Positions 1 through 10,372 of a stretch of DNA of 64,000 nucleotides are shown here, in pieces. The position numbers and the translations under genes are program-made. Position 1 is the stretch's first letter; the number at the start of each line of letters is the position of its first letter. Below the pieces are notes generated by a model that was given only the letters and a program-made list of their open reading frames with translations, ran no database searches and had not been told where the DNA came from. The DNA comes from Oscarella lobularis (taxonomy: Eukaryota; Porifera; Homoscleromorpha; Homosclerophorida; Oscarellidae), in contig NC_089175.1 in assembly GCF_947507565.1 (NCBI RefSeq), positions 2,407,733 to 2,471,732 of the forward strand, in the 5' to 3' direction.

Positions 1-100
1 ACCATATATGGCTTGACCATAGATATCAAGTAGCCCTCGCCTGGGAACTGAGAACGAGTACATGTACTGTACGGTACTGTACTGTACCGCAGTGAGCGCA

Positions 101-3100
101 ATGGCAGATCCAAAATGGCGTCTCCGAGTTAACCCTTTTATGAAGGAAGCGGTGGAGTGTCTTGCTCACCTTCTAGAAAACTCCAGACAGTTGCTCGATC
201 GCCTTCTCGCGGAGGAGCTCCTTTCAAACGACCGATACGGAGAAGTGTTGAAGAATCTCGACCGACGTTTACCCGAAGATGTTGCGAGACAGCTGCTCAA
301 TTCATTGCAGCGATGTCCTTCCGGCAGCTTCGACACGTTTTGCTCACTCCTATCAGAAGTCGACCAAGGTCGAGGGCTTTATAATCTAATTTGTAGAACG
401 CGACCACGCTCTGAGATCGAACCTCGTTCGAACGCGAGTCGGGAACTTCGTCATCGTTTTCTGCCGCCTATTAGGGAGCCTAATCCCCCGGAACGTCGTC
501 ATCCTTTTCCGCCGCCTAAGACCTCGAAACTTCGTCATCCTTTTCCGTCGCCTATTCTCCCGAAACTTCGTCATCCTTTTCAGCAACTCTGTAGCACAAA
601 AGGTACAGGAGTGTAGTTAGTTTGTATTGTACATTCGTGTAGTATGGACCTTTTGTAGAGCTACGTCATCCTATTCCGCCTCCTAATCCTCCGACGTGTC
701 TTCAGAAACGGCGTTCCAAGACGGCTTTCAAAGAACAGAGTTTGCCTGTCACACAGTTGATGTCTGCTAGTGGTCAAAGCTGCACAGGTAAGATCATAGG
801 ATGTAAATGTGCTTAGTGATTTGTTCCTTAGCTGATACTGCTGACGCCATATTCATCTTTGTTGATGCTTCTGTACAGGCCGACTATCTACCGCATCACG
901 AAGCTTTTTCCAAAGTAATTTGCAAGCTTGTTAGAAGAACAGAGGGCACATGGAAGGAATTTTCTGTTGAATTGGACACTTTATCTTCTATGGAACGTAC
1001 TACCTGTAGCATTGAGCAGAGTCATGTGCCAGTTACAAAAGAATGTCACGTAAAGATTATTCTTCCACAAACGCAGCCAGAGACGTTTCATCAGCAAAGA
1101 AAGTTGATTCTTAGAAAAATCGAAAGTATGACTAAGATTGACATCAAAAAAGTTGAAGTGATTCACGGCAGCTGTCACGTCATTTTGACTCTTCTTGCTG
1201 CCACTTTTATTAGATTTGTATGCTCCCTTTTTAGTCCGGAAAGCTTGTGGCAGTTGCTCTCCTCAGTTGACCGCCTTGTTGAAATTCAGCTGGGAAACCT
1301 TCTTCCGGTGAAGCTAAGCAGGATTTTTAAGACGTTTGCAAATCCAGGAGCAGTATCAAGAAACCTTGACAACTTAGCAAAGGTAAAGAGAAGCGTGGAA
1401 GATTTAATCGGTTTTGTGGGTCCCGGTACGTTTTTGTTTGCAGAGAAGTAGAACATTATGCAAAATGACGGTTACAAAGGCCAGCCGCCTTTCACTTGAA
1501 AGCCTGCTCGATGAAATTGTATAGTGAATGCAGTGTAGCGGTCATCTCAGGGATTTATTAATGCATTATTTCACTGTTTATAGGAAATTGGCTCTAAAGC
1601 CGCTGTTGCTAGCATTATAGGCAGTGATGAAACTGTTTCTGACACAGACGTGACTTCAAGACGTTTTTCCGCCCAATGCCTCAGTAAATCTTTGTTGCAC
1701 CAAGCTCACGATATGTACACTTTTAGCCCCAAGCTCTGGTAGACGCCAACTTTCCTTGTGTACTCTAGGATTAGTGAAATTATTAAAGAACAAAGGAGAA
1801 AAACTGTTGAACTGTTTTCCGCATTGTCAGCTCTGAAAGTTAGTTATATTCGTTCCTAGTGCTTACACGTAGAATAATGAACTTCTTTAGAGAAAGCTAG
1901 ATGGACCTTTCATAGAGCTACGTTTTGTTGGGCAACCGACGCAACCAGTGACGTACTGTTTGCTTGGCGGCGCCGTCACTCTTCGTGTTCAAGCCGATGG
2001 CGATGGTCCGCTTGCTTACCAGTGGTTCATGGGCGATTACGTCCTTTCAGGCAAACAAACAGGCACGCTGAAAACGAGCACAGCGGGATGTTACGTCTGC
2101 GAGGTCAAATCTCGTCGAGGTGAAACGATTCGAAGCACGCCTGTCGAAGTCGTCATTGTCAAGCGCTTAGGTAGAATAATATATCTAATGGCATTGACTG
2201 AATTGACATAACGATGTTCTTCTAGTGTCTCAAGACGATCTGCCTTCTAACGAGACTCTTCAAGCGCGTTATGAAGAGAACGATCTCATCATAAGCGCCC
2301 CGGCTGAGATAACAGCACGCGGTTCAGTGGCTGAGATGGCCTACTTCGAAGCTCTTCGCAAGGACGGCGGTACCCCCTGCCGCAGAGCAAGACTCATGAT
2401 TGTGGGTCGCGATTTGGCCGGCAAGTCGTCGCTGGTCAACGCTCTCATGGACAAGCCGTGCAAAGAGGAAAGCAAGCAATTGGAGAAGAGCACAGAGGGC
2501 ATCGAGTTCGCCGTCGTTGGGTGCGCTTTACGAGGAGAAGAGTACGAATTCGAAAAAGTTGACGAAGTCGAGTTTCTCGAACGAATGAAAGCTCGCATAG
2601 TCGCCTTGGAGATCCGGAATCCTCCTGAGAGCAAGAAGAAGTCGTGTGGCAACAGTGAACGACCCAGCAGTTCCAGTTTGCAGAAGGACTATCGTGACGA
2701 CGAAGACGACGTTGACGATAGCTACCTGTATGATGCAAATGTTGATAGCAGCTCTGATGAGCTGTCTCGCCTCGCATTCGAAGGTCGCAAACTGTCTCCT
2801 GAAATGGAAAAATTTGTCGATGAGGAACTGAAAAAAATGAAAGAAGGAAAAGACGACGATACTAAAGAACCGGACTATATCATCCTGCGAATAGCAGACT
2901 TCGCCGGCCATCCCGTTTACTTGAATAGTCATATTCCTTTTTTATCTGAACACGGCGTCTATGCTCTAGTTTTCGATTTGACCGAAGACGAAGAAAGCAA
3001 GCGGCCAGCTGCCATGTACAAAGACTCCAAGAAAGTTGAAGTCGAAGAGACTGGCAGCCAATCAAACGAGGAATACCTAAGAACGTGGCTAACGGCTATA

Positions 3101-6100
3101 GGCTGCACTCAGCCTATTTCCTACGACGGAAAGAAGCGGCCGAATCCTTCCGTGCTTATGGTTGGAACCCGACTTGATAAAATTTATTCCGAATCGAAGA
3201 CTTTTTCTTCGTTCGCGTCCACGCTTGAACAGAAGCAACGACGCATCAAGGAGTACTTGTATGAGAGCTGTCCGCACTACCACGACTCGTACGTGTCCGG
3301 CGTCTTCTTTGTCGACAATACTTTCTCGTCGGAGTTTGCACGACGCAATCTGCGCGAATTGCGACAGTCGATCGTCGAAGAGGCGTTGCAGCAAGAGCAC
3401 ACGAAGAAATTTCTTCCCTTCTCTTGGATAGAAGCTGAAATAATGATCATTGAGCTGAAGAATCGTAAGTATATGCGAGTGGAGGAATTCAAGAGTCATC
3501 TCAACGAAAGAGACGTCGTCATTTCGAACTGCCACGAACTTCTTCAGTACTTTCACGATATCAGTGTCATTGTCTACTTTTCCCAACCGGAGGAGCTCTC
3601 TCACTTCGTCGTTCTCGATCCGAGCTGGCTGGTTCAAATATTTCAATCTCTGATTGACGCTCACACGGTCGACGAGCGACGGAACGAGGAGAGATTGCGA
3701 CGAGTGAGTCGCTACGGCATCATTTCCTTTTCGGAAATTCAAACCAATCTCAAAGAGGAAAACGAGAACGTCGAGATTATCATGCAGATGCTTCAGAAGT
3801 ACGACTTTCTAGCGCCCTACGTGACGAACTCGAGAGACGGTGACCAGCGTCTGTTCAATGGTAGCGAGTTCAAGTCCGAGTATTTCATCGCTCCGGCTCT
3901 AGTCACGTTCAATCCGAACGTCTCTTTATTCTCTTCGCATCCGGAACTGAGTCAAAAGAATGGCTCCGAAACGGTTTTTCCTAAGCCTATCTATTTCCTT
4001 TGTGACTGCAATCTGGTGCCGGAAGGACTGTACACGCGCCTCGTGACGAGACTCGCCAATCGATTCTGCGTTTGCCCGGAAGTATTTCGTCATTTTTCTC
4101 GTTTTCATTACAACGAGAGGTTCGACGTCGTTCTCGCCAACTGCAGTGCCTTTACCGACTACGGCGCGAGAATATTTCTGACTGTCACTGACGCTCATTA
4201 TAGCTGTGGTAGCGAAGACCAAATTGCGGCTATCTGTAAGGAAGTGTTCCAGTACGTCGCCGTTGGCCTGCACAATATCATTCAAACTGGAATGAAGGGC
4301 TTGCACTTTTCCCTTCAGTATCGTCGCTCTCGTGACTCGTTTGAGAACGTGCCGCCTTATTCGTGTCATCGTCATAAAATTCTAAGCTGCTGCGACACAC
4401 CGTGTCTTAGAAACGCTCTAACAGAAAATGGCAGTTTAAACTTCGAGCCGTGGATGTCTACATCGTTCACTACTACGGTAATGAGATGCATGCCGGCCAT
4501 TTGTCGGCTTTTCCGTTACCACGCGTTTTTTTAGTGTCCTGACATTCCCATCTGCCAAGGAGCTCCGCCTCGTGGTATCACAAATGTATGCCAGTTTTAT
4601 TTTTTCTTATATCGTTTACGTAGAAGTCAGCCTATCGAAAATTACGCGTCCTTCATCTCCGCACGGTCCGCAGAGAGGCAATGAGGTCGTTTTGGCTACA
4701 TCGTTTTCCGGACGCTGCGAGTGGCGTCAAGCCGGCACACGAATTCAAGATAAGCTCTCCCGTGAAATGCAGATCAATTCCTTGAGCGACGAAAATTCCG
4801 GTCTCTATACTTGCATTGAGATAACAGAACGATCGTACCGTGCTACGATTCCGTTTGAACTGCAATGTCCTCCTCCAAAAGGTAGTGTTTAATTCGAAGT
4901 TTTTACTCACGTCTTTGTTTGTATGTTTGAATAGAACTCGACTTGAAATTGTCAATAGGCGTTTTCGAAGACAACAAACTGCTGGAGGATTCAAACCGGG
5001 ACGATCCTATTCGATACGGACGTCCGATTCGTCTAGAGTGTTTTACCGAGTTGACTTCGAGAGACTTGAAGTATCAGTGGTATTTTGAAGGACTGAAGAT
5101 TTCCGGAGAAACGTCGCATGAGCTTAGAATAGCCCGCATGCGGGATTACTTGCAAGGAGCATATCACTGCGTCGTATCATTGGACGACCATCACAAGCCT
5201 GAGGAAACAAAACCAGTCAAGCTTCGCGTAGAAGGTAAATAGTTAATTAATGAAACTATCTGGCGTTTGTACGTCCAATTAATTATATTTGTGCATTTGA
5301 TGTGTATACTTGTTCATGGGAGGTTTCCTCTTTTTCTTAGACAGAGTAACCGGTTCCATAGAAAGAGGACTGACGAAAAGGAACACTCGATGTGAATTCT
5401 CCTAAATATGAATTAAATCAGCGTAATTTTATCTCTAGTGCGAGAGTTTGTTGGGAAACCTGAGTGCGCCGACAAGATTGCTCTTCTCATTGGCAACCAG
5501 AAGTACAAGAATCACGAATGTCTAAAGACGCCTGAAAACGATGTGAAAACCATTTCGAAGAAGCTGAGCCAATTGTTTGATTTTCACGTCTTAACGTTTC
5601 TCGATCTTTCCCACTTTGAACTCGTCAAAGCCTTGGAAAAATTCTACTCCATGGTTCGTCCGGGATCATACGTTTTTGTCTTCTATGCCGGGCACGGATT
5701 TGAGTGTAACAATCAACAATATATACTTCCAATCGACGCAGACGAAAGTGTCAGCATTCTGGCTGCGATCTCGGCTGAATCGATTCGGCAAGTCTTTGCA
5801 ATGAAATCAGCGAAAGCCATCTTCTTTGTCTTCGATTGCAGCAGAAATTTGTACGTACACTACCTCAGGCTTTAGCTTGTGCCTACGGTATGTAATCTTA
5901 GGGTCCGATCGAAAGAGCTTCCGGCTCCTTTACTCACATTTGGACATGATTTCATAGAAGTATATGGATACTGGATTATTATCAAAGCGTGGTAAGGATT
6001 GGAAGGGTTGAAGAACGGGAATCTAAGCTGATTACTTTGATATGAGTATAACCGCTTTTAGCCGAAGTTCGGAAAAGGCCTACGAGGGAAAGGATAGCAG

Positions 6101-6907
6101 CTCCTTTCTTCCATTTTTCTTAAAAATTTTGCCTCACTGCCGCTCAAAGCTGTCGGATTTCGTGGCGCAACTGAAGCAGGGTGCATGCGATAGATACTGC
6201 GCGACATGCATATACTCTACGGTGACGATATTTCTTAGAGCTGCAGACGCAAAAAGCTTTGTACATCGAACGCTCTGACACACTGTCACGCGGAATCGGA
6301 GTTGATGATGTGTCCTTTTCTCACGACGTCTCCAAGGACGAAAGAGACAAGAATGAACAAATTGTGGCTTCTATGCACAGTACCGTACATCGAGATCTCG
6401 AGAGATCACCGTAGTATATGAATGTGTCTTTAGTATTTAGCAACACAATGACTCGGTTTCGTCCTCACCCCGAACATCCGGTTTCTGTTACGTTCGAAAC
6501 AGAGCAAACGTGCGTAAACGTTGTCAAAGTTTGGTGCACGTTTGAGCACGAAAATTGTGATATTCTCGACGTTATTGTGAAAATCAAAAATCCGGTATAC
6601 ATGCAGTGCATGGCTATACTGCTCATTATACTCGGGCAGTCAAGCATTGTCTTTTTGTAGAATGAATTGCTTGAAGATGTAAAGCTAAAGCAAGAGTCTT
6701 TCACTAAATACTACTGGTCTATTAGATACCTTCTGAAACTTTTACAAGTGAGTCAATATCAAAATCGTACACCTCCGAGTGCATGCCTGCACTATTCTTA
6801 TTTAGAAACCGGAATTGATATTCAGTGTGTGGGTTTGCTATAAGGACAAAAGTAGCATGATAGCAGAAGAAGTCTTCTTCGAGACGAAGATTGGAGCGCA
6901 ATCGTAA
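101..6907 (+). CDS. CARD - Ig - Roc-COR - Ig - Ig - paracaspase (MALT1-like) multidomain signalling protein
   Basis: Spliced gene, start at the ATG in GCGCAATGGC. Domains in order: CARD (101-400); proline repeats of type KLRHPFPPP (440-700); conserved module shared with the gene at 10.4 kb (exon from 832); short helical exons (1440-1850); Ig (1891-2178); Roc GTPase with P-loop GRDLAGKS (2405-2428), DFAG (2897-2908) and a long acidic insert between them; COR-like part to about 4480; two Ig domains (4610-4880, 4938-5236); peptidase C14 paracaspase (5438-5850) with catalytic His in YAGHG (codon 5693) and Cys in FDCSRN (codon 5837); post-catalytic helices and a last Ig-like domain ending in TAA at 6905-6907. 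Exon phases match at every join tested (2178/2225, 4480/4535, 4881/4936, 5236/5439). Human MALT1 is DD-Ig-Ig-paracaspase-Ig, so a Roc-COR block and a CARD are extra here. Expected role: cytoplasmic immune signalling protease scaffold (inference). The paracaspase call is strong; the single-gene model is moderately sure. Confidence 0.75.
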
Positions 6908-7169
6908 GCACGCAAAGTTCACATTTCCCGTAATTTCTTTCTATATGATTGCTCCTATGTAGAGAGTTTTACCTCAATAGGGAATCTGAAAGTCTGTCAC
7001 ATTGAAAGGCCGGCCAGCATCTGTAATTACAGTCCCTCAAAGACTAATCCTAAAATATCTGTTGTACTTAGATTTTGTGTTCATCGACTCATGATTTATT
7101 TTTATACGTCAATTCCGCTTAGCTCTTCTTTTTATGGGTTATTTCTTTCGAACGCACAATTTTAGCAGA

Positions 7170-9069
7170 CACGCTTTTAAAATGTAAATGTGCTTCTATG
7201 GTATAATATTTTTGCATGACTATAACAATTATTCAGCGTTTTTATCGGTTATATATGCTTTATCAATCCGTGGTTTAAATTTATGTGAGTACATTTTGTC
7301 GCTCGGTTGACCAGAGACCATGTGTGCTGCGTTCCCGTATTATAAGCGTGCGCACCGAGTCAGAAGAATCAGCACGTCGATTTTTATCCATCGTTTCACT
7401 TCTGAAACCAAACCACGTACACGCGAATCGCTAACAACGAACCCCACGAACCAGCACGGAAAACCCACCGCCGCCGCCGCCCTTGCACGTCGCCTCGTCG
7501 TCGTCGCTCGTGGCGACGTCGTTGCCGAGAGATCGTCGCGTATCGGAGGATTTTTCTTGACAAGACTTGGTGAGTGGAGATAGAGATTCAGTAAGAGAGG
7601 AGTGCCTAGAGCTAGAGTGTACTAAGAAGGCCTAGAGCTAGAGACACGATTGCTAATTCATTAGGCAACGAGGCAATAGGGGATTGACAGTGTACAATGG
7701 GCCAATCGCATACAGTACATGTGGATTAATATCCTTGACCCTGATCTAAACCGTAGGGTCTGTCTTTGTTGATACTTTTTCCAAAGTTTAGCTATTGGTG
7801 TTGCTACACAGAGCTAGAGGAATAATTCATTAGGCAATAGATACAGTAGTGAAAACAAAGTAGGACACAGACCACATAGTAAGACTGTTATATTAGACTG
7901 AAACCCTGTAAGACTAGAGGTACAGCAAAGAGCCATATAGATGACTGAGATAGGAAGAGAGAGTCTCTAACTATTTTCCCTAGATTATTGACGATGACGA
8001 TCGCGATTTTAAACGGACAAAACGCGCGTCGGATCGCGACAGTCCGCGCCGCCGTTCGCCGCCGCCGCCTTCGTCGCGTTCCCGTCGACCGACGTCACCC
8101 ATTTCCACCATATCGACAATCAATTCGAGATCGCGCAACTGGGATCGCGATCGGCATTCGTACGGACGACAAAATCGCGGCGGCGGTGACGACGACGTGC
8201 GACGTCGACGGCACTTCGCCTACGACGACGACGATCGGCAACCGGGTCGCTACGACGACAAGGATCATCATCACCATCATCATCACCATGGAAGCGGCGG
8301 CGGAGGAGGAGGCGGCGCCAGCGGCGGCGGAGAAGGACCGCGAAGTATCCACGAACGCCTTGGACCTCGATCCGACGGCGGCGGCTGATTTCGCGAGGAA
8401 TCGAACTTGGTGTCCGTTGTCACGACGACGGCGTTGGATGACGAGGACAAGAAGGAGGAGGACGCGAAGGGAAAGTGTCGCGATTACGAAGGTATAGTCA
8501 CGTTTTTAGTCTGGGAGAGAAATACGAGTCAATGGAGGCGTACGTCCCGGGGTTCTAGAGAAGGGTTTCTGTGTTCAAGGCGATCAGTGTGCCTACGAGC
8601 ATGGCAACGCCGTCGTCATGGAAGACGGTTCGCACAGTAGCAATCGTACGAGAGGCGGATTCTTGCCGCCGAGACGGCCCATGCTACCCATGATGAATCC
8701 GATACATCCAGGCATGATGCGGAGACACGGTACATAGAAAGAATCTTAATTGATTTTATATTGATAATTCTGTTTTAGGTGATCAGTTCTCCGCCAATGG
8801 CTATAATCCCGAAGCGCCGTCGTTCGACGGACAGCAATTGCCGCCGCCGTTGCCGCCGTGGGGTCATCCCATGATGCCGATGCCGCCGATGCCAGGCGGC
8901 TTCGGACCGCGATTTGGTCCGCGTAAGTTTTATGCTAGAGAGAGAATTGGCTTGAGATTAGGGCGTCTAGGTGGGTTCATGGGCCCCTATCACGTGCCAG
9001 GGGGACCTCATTTCGATCGAAAGAGGCCACGAGAGCAGAGGCGATCGAGACGGAGCCAAGATAGTCGCG
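7170..9069 (+). pseudogene. Internally deleted copy of the RBM26/27-like gene, fused to a family-E piece at its 3' end
   Basis: This stretch repeats the promoter/5' leader of the complete gene at 21.75 kb (7170-7465) and then jumps directly into the poly-proline end of its third coding exon at about 7466. Exons 1 and 2, with the N-terminal PWI-like domain, are missing. It continues through intron 3, the Arg/Asp/His-rich exon 4, the CCCH zinc-finger exon, the PPMPGG exon and the HVPGGPHFDRKRPRE exon. At about 9070 homology ends and family-E sequence begins. The third exon remnant ends in TTTTCTTGA where the complete gene reads TTTTCTCGA, giving a stop. A 2-bp difference near 9036 (GAGCAGAGGCG against GAGCAGAGAGGCG) shifts the frame. 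It is unlikely to make RBM26. Alternative: misassembled allelic sequence. Confidence 0.65.
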
Positions 9070-9970
9070 ACGGATTCTCAACAAATGGTGTATTCAACGC
9101 CTTTAGACGGCGAAGAGTTTCTTCACAGTCAATTTCTTCGCAGTCAATACGGTGTTTGTGCTCTTTATGGGGTCTGGAGGAACCCTGCGCCAAATGTTCT
9201 GAGTCACGGAGCAGAGGAAAATTTCTTTGTGAACCCAGCCACTTATCCTACTTCAATCCGTCCGCCGCCTCCGTTTCTGATGCGGCCAAGTCCAGAGCGC
9301 GAAACGGATCCGTTTCAAAGAGACGGATCTGACTGTCCTCCTGTACATGCACCTCTTCCTCCGCCTCCTCCTCCTCCTCCCCGTCTTTCAAAATTGGCGC
9401 AAGTGTTTCATCGCTGGTGTGAGAAGAGTGGCAAAAAAAGGGCCAAGCTTCGAGCTTGTTTCATTCCTTGTCAAATTACAGAGGGTAACATGACAGTGAA
9501 ACGAGAACCAAACGGCTTCGTATCTCTTGCCGTTGAACAGTATGCTAAGACAGCCAGAAAATGGTTAGGTCCAAGAGAAAGGGATTCATATGATTTTAAG
9601 GGTGCCCTTCTGAGTACCTTGACGACGATGTGACTGTACATAACATCAATGGTGACGACGGAAGAAAGTTTGTGTTTTCAGAAAACTTACTAGAATGATT
9701 GACAAAGGTAAAGAGAGTGTGAAAGAGAGAGAAGGAAGGAAGGGTTATTAGGCTAAAATCATCTTTAGAATTGGATGAATTAGAAAAAGCGTCGCCGTCT
9801 GTGGCGAATCACAGGGTAGGCAGTTCACCACAACTGTTTGTAGTTAGCAATCAAGTTTTATATAGCAGAACGATTCGCCTCAGGCAACTGGAGAACAAGA
9901 TCATATCATTTCTTCAGCTACTGGAGTGGCACGTGAGAGACGGAGTCATGCACATTGATTGACTTTTTCA
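9070..9970 (+). pseudogene. Family-E copy 1 (proline-rich, ETS-like C-terminus), truncated
   Basis: Nearly identical to the main exon of family-E copy 3: TPLDGEEFL, GVWRNPAPNVLSH, PERETDPFQRDG, a run of about ten prolines, then the conserved block starting LSKLAQVFHRWCEKSG. The exons coding the N-terminal half are absent, because the piece begins at a junction with RBM26-like sequence at about 9070. Near 9605-9635 the copy lacks bases present in copy 3 (between ALKKT and DDNVTV) and the frame closes early. Downstream, 9760-9960 still shows the small tail exon (LEKASPSVANH). The reading frame across the RBM26 junction (GDRDGAKIVATDSQQM) is open, so a chimeric transcript is possible but unproven. 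Confidence 0.6.
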
Positions 9971-10294
9971 AATGTAAAATTCTAGGTGGAAGGACTAGGC
10001 GGCGTCAAAGCAGGTAGGTCACTTGTAGAATTTTTTTGTCACTGAGACTCTACAAGAAGGACTACTTGTAAGCGAAGCTCGTCATACAAACCAAGACCTC
10101 CGAAGGGAAGAAAGAAATGAAATTTTATGAGTTTTATGATTTGCGATAACTATTAAGTTTACGAGTAGAATTTTTCCCTGATTATTATTTGGATATTTTG
10201 GCCATGTGTGCTGCGTTCTTTCACTTTTGCATTTTTATGCAAGTTGTTTGTAGTTTGTATACAATTTTTGCTTGTATGCAGGACCTGGTCTACC

Positions 10295-10372
10295 ATATAC
10301 ATATATGGCTTGACCATAGATATCAAGTAGACCTTAGAGAGAGAACGAGTAACTGCAACGAGATTGAGCGCA
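10295..10372 (+). repeat. Duplicated upstream segment shared with window position 1-100
   Basis: The sequence CATATATGGCTTGACCATAG and the following bases up to the ATG are almost the same as positions 4-100 in front of the first CARD gene. The duplication that created the two CARD genes therefore included their promoter or leader. The first window base lies inside this repeat, so its left limit cannot be seen. Confidence 0.7.

Noticed and set aside
2225-4534. Roc-COR exon as a separate single-exon gene
   Set aside because: The exon opens after a clean AG without a convincing start ATG, and its phases match the Ig exons on both sides, so a joined model fits better.
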